In this document: piece by piece, positions 23,368 through 32,086 of the stretch
Layout of the letters: each line of letters starts with the position of its first letter
Numbering within the stretch: the stretch's first letter is position 1
Source: Megasphaera paucivorans
GTDB lineage: Bacteria; Bacillota; Negativicutes; Veillonellales; Megasphaeraceae
Direction of reading: 5' to 3'
Assembly (NCBI RefSeq): GCF_900103535.1
Contig: NZ_FNHQ01000005.1
Span: 54,820 to 118,819 of the forward strand
Length of the DNA: 64,000 nucleotides
Translations under genes and position numbers: made by a program
The notes under the pieces: generated by a model
Database searches by the model: none
The model's input: only the letters and a program-made list of their open reading frames with translations
Told to the model about the DNA's origin: nothing

Positions 23368-24264
23368 CTACACTTTCTCATGTTCATTTTTGCCCAAGAG
23401 GCCTGTCGGCTTAATAAGTAAAATGATAATTAAAATAGCAAATGCCGCAGCATCGCGGAAGGTAGAAGAAATAAAGCCGCTGATCAGCGCCTCGACGATG
23501 CCCAGAATCAGACCGCCGGCCATCGCTCCGGGAATAATGCCGATCCCGCCGAGCACCGCCGCGATGAAGGCCTTCATGCCCGGCATGATACCCATGAGCG
23601 GTTCGATGGAATTATAATAAATACCGACCAGCACACCGGCGGCACCGGCTAAACTGGAGCCCACAAAAAACGTAAAGGAAATCGTCTTATCTACATTGAT
23701 GCCCATCAGCTGTGCCGCATCGGGATCATAGGAAACCGCCCGCATCGCTTTTCCCATTTTTGTATGATTGACAACATACGTTAACAAGATCATCAAAATA
23801 ATGGATACTACTAAAATAACCAGCTGCTGAAAAGATACGATCAATCCGCCGACCGTGTAAATCGTCTCCGGCAAAAGCGGCGGAAACGTCCGCGGCTGCG
23901 GAGTCAGCACCAGCATGGTCGTATATTCCAAAAATAAACTGACCCCGATGGCAGTCGTTAAAATGGCTATCTTCGGACTGTGCCGCAGCGGCTTATACGC
24001 CAATCGCTCTACGGCCATCCCCAAAACACCTGTAACCACCATCGCCAGCAATATGGAGGGAAAAAACGGCAGCCTGACAGCTGTCGCAGCAAAAAATCCA
24101 ACATAGGCCCCCACCATATACACATCACCATGAGCAAAATTGATCAATTTCATGATCCCGTAAACCATCGTATACCCCAAGGCAATCAACGCATATATAC
24201 TCCCCAGTGATATTCCGTTGATAAGCTGTTGTATAAATTGCAAAAACAACGTATCGCCCAACAT
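23368..24264 (-). CDS. livH: Branched-chain amino acid ABC transporter permease LivH
   Basis: 298 residues. The family signature LINGISLGSIYALIALGYTMVYGIMKLINFAHGDVYMVGAY is clear, with eight or so membrane helices. GAGAGGGG precedes the ATG at 24264; an upstream in-frame ATG at 24339 has no ribosome-binding site. It is the first transporter gene of the liv operon, about 200 nt downstream of the P-II gene. A second LivH/UrtB-type gene begins at position 326 of the window. Confidence 0.94.
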   Translation of the reverse strand: MLGDTLFLQFIQQLINGISLGSIYALIALGYTMVYGIMKLINFAHGDVYMVGAYVGFFAATAVRLPFFPSILLAMVVTGVLGMAVERLAYKPLRHSPKIAILTTAIGVSLFLEYTTMLVLTPQPRTFPPLLPETIYTVGGLIVSFQQLVILVVSIILMILLTYVVNHTKMGKAMRAVSYDPDAAQLMGINVDKTISFTFFVGSSLAGAAGVLVGIYYNSIEPLMGIMPGMKAFIAAVLGGIGIIPGAMAGGLILGIVEALISGFISSTFRDAAAFAILIIILLIKPTGLLGKNEHEKV

Positions 24265-24467
24265 AATCGCCCCTCTCCGAATCCCCTCAATCTCTATCGG
24301 TATATGCAATACGCCATACCGTATGCTTCTTCCATACAAAGGTGCCTTCTTCTTTCCTATGTGAGAAATCCATATGGCCGGACACTCTGTTTTTTACATT
24401 TTTCCAATACGATTGTACAATCACACAAACCGCCCCCGACGGCTGCCACACGTCGCTGCTTTTCTGC

Positions 24468-24788
24468 TTACATCAGCTGTGTACTGATCGTATAACTTTC
24501 ATCGATTCGGCGGACAAAAATCCGTCCGTCTCCGGCCTTCCCTTTGGGTAGGGTTTTGGCTGTATGAATAATCGTCGTGACAACCTCCGTTTTATCCTCA
24601 TCCTGCACGACGAGGTACACCATTTCCTTCGGCAGTTCATCATAACAAACTCCGTCTATGACAACCCCCTTTTGCTTTCCGCGGCCCATCACATGCCAGT
24701 GAGTCAAGCCGTTAAAGCCTTTTTCCGCCAGCTGCTGTTTCACTAAATCAAATTTCTCTCTCCTGATAATTGCCTTGATTTCAACCAT
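24468..24788 (-). CDS. P-II family nitrogen regulatory protein
   Basis: 106 residues. It starts MVEIKAIIRREKFDLVKQQL and has the family C-terminal signature AKTLPKGKAGDGRIFVRRIDESYTI. The T-loop region GRGKQKGVVIDGVCYDELPKE lacks the classical GlnB uridylylated Tyr context, resembling NifI or transporter-linked P-II variants. P-II proteins sense ATP/ADP and 2-oxoglutarate and control nitrogen transporters or enzymes. Its location just ahead of the liv operon suggests it tunes that importer. Its leader has a promoter followed at once by a terminator hairpin, implying attenuation. Confidence 0.88.
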   Translation of the reverse strand: MVEIKAIIRREKFDLVKQQLAEKGFNGLTHWHVMGRGKQKGVVIDGVCYDELPKEMVYLVVQDEDKTEVVTTIIHTAKTLPKGKAGDGRIFVRRIDESYTISTQLM

Positions 24789-24820
24789 CCTGATTCCCCC
24801 TCGGCATTCATTTTTTCCAT

Positions 24821-24862
24821 AAAAAAACGACGCAAATCATGGTATCATGACCCCGTCGTCGT
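24821..24862 (-). terminator. Leader terminator (attenuator) before the P-II gene
   Basis: On the minus strand ACGACGACGGGG...GCGTCGT with an inner ATCATG/CATGAT stem is followed by seven T residues. It ends about 35 nt before the P-II start and lies just downstream of the promoter at 24888-24916, so the gene is read only when this hairpin is bypassed. Confidence 0.65.
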
Positions 24863-24887
24863 AAAAATTTGTTATTCAATTTTACTA

Positions 24888-24916
24888 AGTGTAACATTCT
24901 TATCGATAATAGACAA
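24888..24916 (-). promoter_or_regulatory. Promoter of the P-II leader
   Basis: Minus strand TTGTCT (24911-24916), a 17-nt spacer, TACACT (24888-24893). The surrounding sequence closely matches the promoter at 1074-1102. Confidence 0.5.
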
Positions 24917-25109
24917 TTGTTCATTTGCACAAAAAAAAATACAAAAACTATACATCGGCACAATCCCCTGCTCCCTTTGTACGGCGGCTTTAAAAAGTAC
25001 GGCGGCATCCCGCCGAAACCACGTAAACACCGGTGAGAAACAGAAAAAAATAAGGGCGGCAAAACATTATTAAAAAAAACAATCCTTGTTTTTGCGTACG
25101 ATTATCACA

Positions 25110-25280
25110 TTATTTTGCAGAACCTGTAGCATCAATTCTACGTATCCAGTTATTAAGGGCTGATAGAGTTAAGTCATACTCTTTTGCAATTTCAGAACGA
25201 GGTTTTACACTGTTGTATAATTTAACCATTGGGACCTTGAATTCATTCATAAATTCTCTTTTTTCTCGTCTAGGTGTCAT
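25110..25280 (-). pseudogene. IS3-family transposase OrfA, truncated remnant
   Basis: 56 codons beginning MTPRREKREFMNEFKVPMVK, followed by a helix-turn-helix (RSEIAKEYDLTLSALNNWIRR) typical of IS3-family OrfA proteins. It stops after ATGSAK, where intact relatives continue with a leucine-zipper region and OrfB. No OrfB, integrase core or clear terminal inverted repeats are visible around it. The base composition is more AT-rich than the neighbours. It marks the boundary between the liv operon and the microcompartment locus. Confidence 0.75.
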
Positions 25281-25522
25281 GTAAATCTTTCTTCCTATTC
25301 CTTTGTTTATATTTTTACATGACCTTATAAAATTTGTCTAGTTTAGTATAGCCGATCCAATTTTCGAACATACTTTTTTGAAATTTAAAGGAAAAGTCTT
25401 ATTAAGTGTACTCACTTTCTGGGAATCCTTTTGAAATCTTTTCTTTTATAGAGTTGACATATTACTAGATTGCTTATAATCCGTTTTACACCATCAGCCC
25501 CGATTAACACCGTTTTCCAATC
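25281..25522. other. AT-rich intergenic stretch, no gene recognised
   Basis: About 240 nt of low-GC sequence upstream of the IS3 remnant. I see no reading frame or clear inverted repeat end in it. It may be part of the decayed insertion element. Confidence 0.4.
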
Positions 25523-25578
25523 AGCACCATAAAGCCGGAGTTACGCCCCGTGTGGCGTAACTCCGGCTTTATGGTGCT
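25523..25578. terminator. Exceptionally long perfect hairpin (25-bp arms) at the end of the microcompartment operon
   Basis: Arms 25523-25547 and 25554-25578 are perfect complements of 25 nt with a 6-nt loop, 37 nt after the pduQ stop codon. It lacks a long T run, but the position at the operon end and its strength fit transcript termination or 3' end protection. Confidence 0.75.
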
Positions 25579-25615
25579 TCTATAGGAGTGCGTTAAAATA
25601 TCTATTGTTCATCCA

Positions 25616-26743
25616 TTATTCATAGATTTCATGGAAAATACGAACAGCTGCCGCATACGTAAGCAGTACCGGATTTTCCGGCAGACATCGATCTTGCAGC
25701 GCATTTTGCGCCATAAGAGATATTTCTTCTTCATATTTTTGCTGCGGTATGGGTTCCGGTGGTGCGGATATGTATCCCGGCATTTCCATATTGTCCATCA
25801 GTGCCAGCAATACGGCACGCAGTGCCGCTATCGCTCCGTCATGTGACAGGGATCGCGGAGCAATGCCGACTTTATATGCCAAGTCGGCATATTTCGCTTT
25901 GACTTCAGATAAGCAGCTGTTATACGTGATGCTGGCAGGCAGGAACATCGCACAGGCTAGTCCGTGGGGGACATGGAATATGCCGCCCAGCGTATGCGCC
26001 ATGCTATGTGCCATGCCCAGACCGCTCAGATTAAAGGCCATGCCGGCCATATTGGATGCGGATAGCATTGTTTTGCGAGCTGCTATATTTTCCCCGTCAT
26101 GGTAACAGACCGGCAGGGACCGCAGTGCTAATTCAAAGCTTTTACAGGCTACTCCATCGGTAAAGTTCGAGGCCGATACAGAGACATAGGCTTCGATGGC
26201 ATGGGTAATGACGTCAAACCCCGTGTTGGCTGTAACCGACGGCGGTACCGACAGGACCAGATGCGGATCTAAGATCGCCAGGTCCGGATACAGGGTGTCG
26301 TCTATGACCGGCAGTTTTCGCCGGGTCTGCGTATCTGTCAGCACCGCAAAGGCCGTCATTTCCGACCCAGTGCCGCTCGTCGTCGGGATCGCGATGAAAA
26401 ACGGTTTCTGTGTTACGACCTTGCCAAATACAGAAAAATAAATAATGCCTTTGGCCGTATCGATAGCCGCTCCGCCGCCGAAACCGATGAGGATCGTAGG
26501 CTGCATGCCCGCCGCCATGGTGACGCCGCTGGCAATGACCTCCAAGGTCGGGTCCGGCACCGTGTCGGCAAAGAGGGACACAGTGTTGCTGGGATCCAGT
26601 TCTTCCGTTACGCGTGCAATGGTACCATTATCACGCAGAAATCGATCGCAAATAATAAGTATCCGTTCTTTCCGATATGTCCGCAGCATTGTTAGCGAAT
26701 GAATGCCTGTAACGACTTTTGTAACAATTTGACATTCGGCCAT
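25616..26743 (-). CDS. pduQ: Iron-containing alcohol dehydrogenase, 1-propanol dehydrogenase PduQ
   Basis: 375 residues of the Fe-ADH family. NAD-binding GFGGGAAIDTAK and the metal ligands in GFDVITHAIEAYVS and GMAHSMAHTLGGIFHVPHGLACA are all present. It reduces propionaldehyde to 1-propanol, regenerating NAD+ inside the compartment for the aldehyde dehydrogenase. It is the last gene of the operon, 15 nt after pduP, and is followed by a very strong hairpin. Length agrees with PduQ (about 370). Confidence 0.92.
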   Translation of the reverse strand: MAECQIVTKVVTGIHSLTMLRTYRKERILIICDRFLRDNGTIARVTEELDPSNTVSLFADTVPDPTLEVIASGVTMAAGMQPTILIGFGGGAAIDTAKGIIYFSVFGKVVTQKPFFIAIPTTSGTGSEMTAFAVLTDTQTRRKLPVIDDTLYPDLAILDPHLVLSVPPSVTANTGFDVITHAIEAYVSVSASNFTDGVACKSFELALRSLPVCYHDGENIAARKTMLSASNMAGMAFNLSGLGMAHSMAHTLGGIFHVPHGLACAMFLPASITYNSCLSEVKAKYADLAYKVGIAPRSLSHDGAIAALRAVLLALMDNMEMPGYISAPPEPIPQQKYEEEISLMAQNALQDRCLPENPVLLTYAAAVRIFHEIYE

Positions 26744-26758
26744 AGGGTTTCCTCCTTA

Positions 26759-28192
26759 TCAACGGATATTGAACATGTCCTTCAAAACGCATTCCCGGCG
26801 GCGGCAGAAGGATTTAGGACTGGTCAGTCCTTCTCCTGTCGGTCCGGCGATGGTAAAGGTAGGATATCCTTCCCCGCCGATGCCGAGTCCGGCAAAAGAT
26901 GGGCCGTTCTTTACAAAAATAGTCGTTTGCAGCAGTTTTGCCATTTTGCTCAATTTCGCAATATTAGTAGAATGCATCATCGCACTGTGGCGATTGCCAT
27001 GTTCGCTTTCATAGGCCCATTCGATGGCCTGGTCAACGTTATCGCAGCGGACCAGCGGCAAAATAGGCATCATCATTTCTGTCTGTACAAAGGGATGTTC
27101 CTTATTTACCTCCATAATGATCAGATGAATAGAACCCTCTACTTGAATTCCGATTTTATCCAAGATATATTGCGCGGATTTACCGACAAATTCGACCTTG
27201 GGGCCGCCCTTTTCATTCGAAACGACGCTCCACAGTTTTTCTATGGTTTCCCGATCCTTGATTTCATAGGATCCGGCACCCTTCATATTGATCAGAAGGT
27301 AGTCAAAAATAGAATCGACGGCAAAAACTTCTTTTTCGGCAATACACGGTACGTTATTGTCAAACGAACTGCCTGCCACAATATCTTTCGCCGCTTGTTC
27401 GATATTGGCGGTTTCATCTACTACGACCGGTGGATTTCCCGGACCGGCGCCTATCGCCTTTTTGCCGGAAGATAACACGGTCTTGACAATTCCCGGGCCG
27501 CCCGTCGCCACGAGCATGCGGACCTTGGGGCTGGCCATCATTTCATTGGTTGCTTCGATAGAAGGATTTTGCACCATCGTGATCATATTGGCCGGTGCGC
27601 CTGATTTTTCCAGCGCCCGGTTCAGCGTCTGCACCAAGAAAGCCGAGGTTTTGCGAGCCCGCGGATGCGGACTGAATACAACCGTATTGCCGCCGGCGAT
27701 CATGCAGATGGAGTTGTTGATAATCGTTTCCGTGGGATTCGTTGTCGGGGTAATCGAGCCGATAACGCCGAACGGACAATATTCAAATAACGTAATCCCA
27801 TGGCCGCCGGTCCGTGCATCGGTCGACAGATCTTCAATACCCGGCGTATATTTGGCCGCCGCCGTATTTTTAATGATCTTGTCTTCATACCGTCCGATCG
27901 CGGTTTCTTCTACGGCCATACGGGACATCATTTCCATATTCCGCTTATCCAAACAGGTATGACGGATGACCTCTACCCATTTCTGGCGTGTTGCCGGTGT
28001 CTGGAACAGCAGTACTTCCTGTGCCTTTGTCGAGGCATCAATGCATTCACTCATCGTCGGAAATACGCCATATAGGGTAGCCGCTGCCGTCGGTGCCGGA
28101 CAGCTGGTTCCCGCTCCCTTTTCTTTCAATTCTTTTATAACCTGCGATACTAATGTCCGCATAACTTCAGGATCAATATTGGTACTCATCAT
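26759..28192 (-). CDS. pduP: CoA-acylating propionaldehyde dehydrogenase PduP
   Basis: 477 residues, aldehyde dehydrogenase superfamily of the AdhE/EutE/PduP type. The catalytic Cys is in SSFDNNVPCIAEKEVFAV. The N-terminal amphipathic helix (IDPEVMRTLVSQVIKELKEKG) followed by a Pro/Ala linker is the usual encapsulation peptide. It converts propionaldehyde, CoA and NAD+ into propionyl-CoA. GGGAGGG lies before the ATG-ATG start. It follows eutJ by 20 nt. Confidence 0.95.
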   Translation of the reverse strand: MMSTNIDPEVMRTLVSQVIKELKEKGAGTSCPAPTAAATLYGVFPTMSECIDASTKAQEVLLFQTPATRQKWVEVIRHTCLDKRNMEMMSRMAVEETAIGRYEDKIIKNTAAAKYTPGIEDLSTDARTGGHGITLFEYCPFGVIGSITPTTNPTETIINNSICMIAGGNTVVFSPHPRARKTSAFLVQTLNRALEKSGAPANMITMVQNPSIEATNEMMASPKVRMLVATGGPGIVKTVLSSGKKAIGAGPGNPPVVVDETANIEQAAKDIVAGSSFDNNVPCIAEKEVFAVDSIFDYLLINMKGAGSYEIKDRETIEKLWSVVSNEKGGPKVEFVGKSAQYILDKIGIQVEGSIHLIIMEVNKEHPFVQTEMMMPILPLVRCDNVDQAIEWAYESEHGNRHSAMMHSTNIAKLSKMAKLLQTTIFVKNGPSFAGLGIGGEGYPTFTIAGPTGEGLTSPKSFCRRRECVLKDMFNIR

Positions 28193-28212
28193 TCACCCTC
28201 CCATGTATTCTT

Positions 28213-29022
28213 TTATCCGTTCATGGCAATACCCAACGGAGTAACAAACAAGCAGTCGTTCGGTTTCCATACGGGAATGTGCAATTGCTTTTCAAATACG
28301 TCTTCAAATTGTGTAAAGCAGCAAGCGCCGCCGACAACGTAGATATCGGAAACGGGACGTCCGGAAATAAAGCGCCCGACAATAGATGCCATTTTTTCAG
28401 CTACCGGCTTGATCACAGGAAACACATCCGCCTCTTGAGCCGGATCCAATTTCATTTGCTCTGCCGCATCAAAATCGATGCCGTGATATCCGGCTAATAC
28501 CAGGGACATATGGGTTCCTCCGGTAGCTTCATCTGCCGTGAAGATAACCTCCCCGTCATGCAGTATGCTGATTCCTGTCGTACCGCCGCCTACATCGACG
28601 ACCGCGCCGTCCCGTATTCCCAGTACCGTAGCGGCAGCCGTAGGTTCATCAATGATATTCGTCACTTCAAAATCGGCTCCGGCCACACAGTTGGCAATAC
28701 AGCGTACATTGCCTTCTATGATTCCCGGCGGTATAGCCGTAGCAGCCTTCGTCAATTCCACGCCGAGCTTCTGTTCCAGTACGTCTTTCATAGTCCGGAC
28801 AGCATGCACGGCCCCTACATAATCAACGACGATTCCGTCCTTGACCACCTTAGAAGGCGTGGTCATTCCGGCTACCGGCTGGTTATGGCTATCCACAACG
28901 GCCAGCACGATATTGGCGGTTCCCAGATCGACGCCGGTCTTCAGAGGACCTGTAAACGGCTTCGTCTGTCCGCTTCGTACCAATTCGGCAAATTCTGCCA
29001 GCAATTTATTTTCTATCATCAT
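28213..29022 (-). CDS. eutJ: EutJ-like Hsp70/actin-fold microcompartment protein
   Basis: 269 residues. The actin-like ATPase motifs GVDLGTANIVLAVVD and VDVGGGTTGISIL plus IDEPTAAA are those of EutJ and DnaK/MreB relatives. EutJ is thought to act as a chaperone-like factor for microcompartment enzymes; its exact job is unknown. The gene sits between pduL and pduP. An N-terminal helix of about 20 residues (NKLLAEFAELVRSGQ) could aid targeting. GAGAGG precedes the start. Confidence 0.9.
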   Translation of the reverse strand: MMIENKLLAEFAELVRSGQTKPFTGPLKTGVDLGTANIVLAVVDSHNQPVAGMTTPSKVVKDGIVVDYVGAVHAVRTMKDVLEQKLGVELTKAATAIPPGIIEGNVRCIANCVAGADFEVTNIIDEPTAAATVLGIRDGAVVDVGGGTTGISILHDGEVIFTADEATGGTHMSLVLAGYHGIDFDAAEQMKLDPAQEADVFPVIKPVAEKMASIVGRFISGRPVSDIYVVGGACCFTQFEDVFEKQLHIPVWKPNDCLFVTPLGIAMNG

Positions 29023-29035
29023 ACGCGCCTCTCAC

Positions 29036-29680
29036 TTAGTAACTCTCCGGGCAAATCATGACATAGTCTTTATTTTTTAATGAACAGGCATTGGCTTCAT
29101 CCACATCGACGTGTATTTCCAGGGCCGAAGCTTCCGATACGCGGATAACCACATCGCCTAACACCCCCTGCCGTTCGCCGAAGGTTTCGACCGATACGAT
29201 TTGATTATCATGGAGTCCCCGTTCCGCTGCCTGTGCCGGTGTCATGTGGATATGCCGCTTGGCTATAATGACTCCCTGCGGCAGTTCTACAGAACCGCGC
29301 GGACCGATGAGCGTAATGCCCGGTGTCCCCTCCAGATGGCCCGAAAGGGTGATCGGAGCCGCGATACCCAAGCGAAAACTATCGGTCTTACTGATTTCCA
29401 CTTGACTTTGCCGGCGGATAGGCCCTAAGATCCGTACATTCTTGAATTCGCCTTTCGGTCCTTTCAAGGTCACCGTTTCTTTCGCCGCAAATTGTCCCGG
29501 CTGGCCCAGCTTGCTCTTTTGGGTCAATGCGTAATCGGTACCGTATAATATATCCAGATTCTCACGACTCACATGCACATGGTGATTGGATACACCTACT
29601 TTGATTTTTCCTTTGTCATATTGAATAACCTTATCTTGTATGCGTGCCGTAATAAGGTCAAATAAATCTTGCTCCTCCAT
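29036..29680 (-). CDS. pduL: Phosphate propanoyltransferase PduL
   Basis: 214 residues with two PduL barrels. Zinc-binding histidines are visible in GVSNHHVHVS and in AKRHIHMTPAQA, both hallmarks of the family. The N-terminal helix (EQDLFDLITARIQDKVIQY) is a typical encapsulation peptide. It turns propionyl-CoA into propionyl phosphate and recycles CoA within the compartment; a propionate kinase for ATP formation is not in this window. It lies between pduJ-like and eutJ. Confidence 0.95.
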   Translation of the reverse strand: MEEQDLFDLITARIQDKVIQYDKGKIKVGVSNHHVHVSRENLDILYGTDYALTQKSKLGQPGQFAAKETVTLKGPKGEFKNVRILGPIRRQSQVEISKTDSFRLGIAAPITLSGHLEGTPGITLIGPRGSVELPQGVIIAKRHIHMTPAQAAERGLHDNQIVSVETFGERQGVLGDVVIRVSEASALEIHVDVDEANACSLKNKDYVMICPESY

Positions 29681-29741
29681 TATTGCAAATGCCCCTTCCT
29701 ATACGGCAGTTCATGAGATATACGCAAACTGCCTTTTTTTC

Positions 29742-30050
29742 CTACTCCGTTTCTGTCGTCCCCGGAGCGTCTTGTACCAAATGGGGCAGGATCTTTTCCA
29801 CATCCGCATGCGGACGAGGAATAACGTGGACGGATACGACCTGTCCCACGACTTTCGCCGAAGCAGCCCCGGCATCGACAGCCGCCTTGACAGCTCCCAC
29901 ATCACCGCGGACCATGACCGTTACCAGTCCCGAACCGATTTTTTCATACCCTATCAAATATACATTGGCGGCTTTTACCATCGCATCGGCCGCTTCAATA
30001 GAACCGACCAGGCCTTTTGTTTCTACCATTCCCAATGCTTCATTTGCCAT
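29742..30050 (-). CDS. pduJ: Microcompartment hexameric shell protein, PduA/PduJ type (copy 2)
   Basis: 102 residues, a single BMC domain with pore loop [11 protein letters not shown] and the family core [27 protein letters not shown]. The central pore residues (Lys-Ile-Gly-Ser) are those of PduA and PduJ. It is nearly identical to the protein encoded at 31768 except for a longer, charged tail ([11 protein letters not shown]). Such hexamers form most of the shell facets and pass propanediol. Confidence 0.93.
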   Translation of the reverse strand: MANEALGMVETKGLVGSIEAADAMVKAANVYLIGYEKIGSGLVTVMVRGDVGAVKAAVDAGAASAKVVGQVVSVHVIPRPHADVEKILPHLVQDAPGTTETE

Positions 30051-30106
30051 TTTTTATTCCTCCTTATGGTATATATCATGCAGCAGGCGAAATACTATCG
30101 CACAGT

Positions 30107-30367
30107 CTAATTCACGTAATCAATAATGCCGACGATAGCTAAATCCACTGGTTTTTCATGATTTGCATCTCGTGTACGAACAGCGGACCCGCTGGCTACC
30201 AGTACGAGTTCACCGACTCCGGCACCCACGTAATCAACGGCAACCTCTTCATTGCCGTATGCGGCTCCTGTACTCGATTCAAATTGGACAATCATGAGCT
30301 TAGATCCCACTAAAGCCTCTTCCTTTTTAGTTGAAACGACGGATCCTGTTACTTTTGCAATTTTCAT
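30107..30367 (-). CDS. pduN: Microcompartment vertex protein PduN (EutN/CcmL family)
   Basis: 86 residues with the EutN/CcmL fold: MKIAKVTGSVVSTKKEEALVGSKLMIVQ and the conserved VDYVGAGVGELVLVASGSAVR. These pentamers cap the twelve vertices of the shell. It is the only vertex protein gene in the window. It is spaced 56 nt before the pduJ-like start and 18 nt after the PduK-like stop. Confidence 0.95.
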   Translation of the reverse strand: MKIAKVTGSVVSTKKEEALVGSKLMIVQFESSTGAAYGNEEVAVDYVGAGVGELVLVASGSAVRTRDANHEKPVDLAIVGIIDYVN

Positions 30368-30385
30368 GATCGAATCCCTTCTTTA

Positions 30386-30985
30386 CTATTCATCCTGCGT
30401 CTTTTTCGAAGTTTTTCGGCGTTTAGCCGTTGTCTTGCTTTTCCGTGTTCTTTTTACGGGTGTTGCCGATACTGCCTTTGTGTCTTGGGGAGAAGCGCTG
30501 GATCCTTTTGTTTCCGGCTTCTCTGGTTCTGTTGCCTCTGCCGTTTTCAAATCTGCCGCAGCCACTGCGTCAGACACGGTTTCCGCTGCTGCCTCACGGG
30601 CGGTCGGATCGGAGTGTGGTTCTTCCGGCTGCGGTGAGCTCGCAGGAGAATCCGCGACGGCTGCCGGCAACATCTGGCTGTTGTAAAACATCGGCCGTTC
30701 ACGCCGTCTGGACGAATCCAGGAACATTGTTTCCGTACTGGCAATGGGCCGGGCAATAACATCGGCAGAAATAAACGCACCGCAGGCAATTGCCGCTGCA
30801 CTGCCGGCTTCCACCGCCGCTCTGACAGCGCCTACGTCACCGCTTACTTTTACCGTCATCATCCCGCTGCCGCGGGCACTTTCCAGTTCGACCAGTGTCA
30901 CATTGGCCGCTTTGACCATAACATCCGCTGCCGCGATCGCCCCGCTTAAACCTCGTACTTCAACCAGTCCTAAAGATTGTTCCAC
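30386..30985 (-). CDS. Shell protein with basic C-terminal tail (PduK-like)
   Basis: 199 residues. A BMC domain (1 to about 90; pore region RGSGMM) is followed by an unstructured Ala/Pro/Glu linker and a strongly basic tail KRTRKSKTTAKRRKTSKKTQ. PduK also has a BMC domain plus a C-terminal extension, but that is a Cys-containing motif, and EutK ends in a helix-turn-helix. The Lys/Arg tail here resembles nucleic-acid-binding tails, or could bind acidic shell or cargo surfaces. It lies between the flavoprotein-like gene and pduN. Confidence 0.85.
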   Translation of the reverse strand: MEQSLGLVEVRGLSGAIAAADVMVKAANVTLVELESARGSGMMTVKVSGDVGAVRAAVEAGSAAAIACGAFISADVIARPIASTETMFLDSSRRRERPMFYNSQMLPAAVADSPASSPQPEEPHSDPTAREAAAETVSDAVAAADLKTAEATEPEKPETKGSSASPQDTKAVSATPVKRTRKSKTTAKRRKTSKKTQDE

Positions 30986-31003
30986 TCGTACTCACCTGCC
31001 TCT

Positions 31004-31747
31004 TTACCTAGTTACAAATTGAATGTCTTTCTCTGCTGCTCGTTCTTGTGCCAAAGCAGTAATGATCGTTCCCTCCGGAATCGATACCTTGCTCCCCGCT
31101 GCGTATCCGGCTGCATCGGCAGCTGTAATGATCTGCCGCCCCGAAACACAGGCTGCGGGAACTCGCAGTGTATCGTGATTTTCCCCCGGCAGTGCCTGAA
31201 AACGGGCATCCGGCACCTCTTCCCGGGGATCCCAGGAACCGATCCATACGTCATACGTCAATAAAATGCGATAGTAGGATAGGATTCGTTCTCTGTACGG
31301 TTCCGGTTCGTTTCCCGTAAACGGTTCCAGTCCCGACAATACGATGCGCACCTCTGCGCCCGCCGACAGGCACCGTTGAAACCATCGCGTTTCAAAGGTA
31401 TCACAGATGCCCAGAGCCGCCTTGACAATGCCGCTCCGCGAAGCTACCGGATAGACGGTCAGTGAATCAGCTGCAGATAGATTCACTGACGCCGTCCGGC
31501 CTATCAGCTTACAACAAGTACAGGAAGCCGTGATACGCTGTGCCAAAGGAGAACCCAGCCAGTGGTCGGGGACAACAGCGCAGATTTCATAGTCCCCTGT
31601 AAGAGAACGCAAGAAGGTATCATACCGAACATCAAAGGAATCCTCAAAGATGATATACAATCGGCGCGCCGAATGTTGTTGTTCTTGCAAGACCTGCCGC
31701 ACAATACGCATGACCATTTCTTTGAACTCATTTCCGTTGATATCCAA
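31004..31747 (-). CDS. Flavoprotein-like microcompartment-associated protein
   Basis: 247 residues. The N-terminal amphipathic helix (NGNEFKEMVMRIVRQVLQEQ) looks like an encapsulation peptide. The middle contains YPVASRSGIVKAALGICDTF, which resembles the cofactor-binding segment of the flavoprotein (Dfp-like) family. The C-terminal GSKVSIPEGTIITALAQE may be a small beta motif. I do not know its reaction. The start is TTG at 31747, chosen because GAGGTG lies 7 nt upstream; the nearby ATG is in another frame. It is encoded between pduA and the PduK-like gene. Confidence 0.75.
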   Translation of the reverse strand: MDINGNEFKEMVMRIVRQVLQEQQHSARRLYIIFEDSFDVRYDTFLRSLTGDYEICAVVPDHWLGSPLAQRITASCTCCKLIGRTASVNLSAADSLTVYPVASRSGIVKAALGICDTFETRWFQRCLSAGAEVRIVLSGLEPFTGNEPEPYRERILSYYRILLTYDVWIGSWDPREEVPDARFQALPGENHDTLRVPAACVSGRQIITAADAAGYAAGSKVSIPEGTIITALAQERAAEKDIQFVTR

Positions 31748-31767
31748 AACATCACCTCATCGACGAC

Positions 31768-32046
31768 CTAGTCCAAATGCGGCAGGATTTTTTCTACATC
31801 CGTATGCGGACGCGGAATAACGTGGACAGAAACAACTTCACCGACGATTTTTGCCGATGCCGCACCTGCATCAACAGCTGCCTTAACAGCACCTACATCG
31901 CCGCGGACCATAACGGTTACCAATCCGGAACCGATTTTTTCATACCCTATCAAGGTTACATTAGCAGCTTTTACCATTGCATCGGCTGCTTCAATGGAGC
32001 CTACAAGGCCTTTCGTTTCAACCATACCTAATGCTTCATTTGTCAT
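31768..32046 (-). CDS. pduA: Microcompartment hexameric shell protein, PduA/PduJ type (copy 1)
   Basis: 92 residues, single BMC domain, with the PduA pore [16 protein letters not shown] and the C-terminal [18 protein letters not shown]. It follows pduB, as pduA neighbours pduB in classical operons. DNA similarity to the copy at 29742 is high (many silent differences), so the pair arose by duplication within the operon and is likely under selection or gene conversion. Confidence 0.94.
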   Translation of the reverse strand: MTNEALGMVETKGLVGSIEAADAMVKAANVTLIGYEKIGSGLVTVMVRGDVGAVKAAVDAGAASAKIVGEVVSVHVIPRPHTDVEKILPHLD

Positions 32047-32086
32047 GATAATTCCTCCAGTTTATAATTTTCCATCCTAGTTGTAC

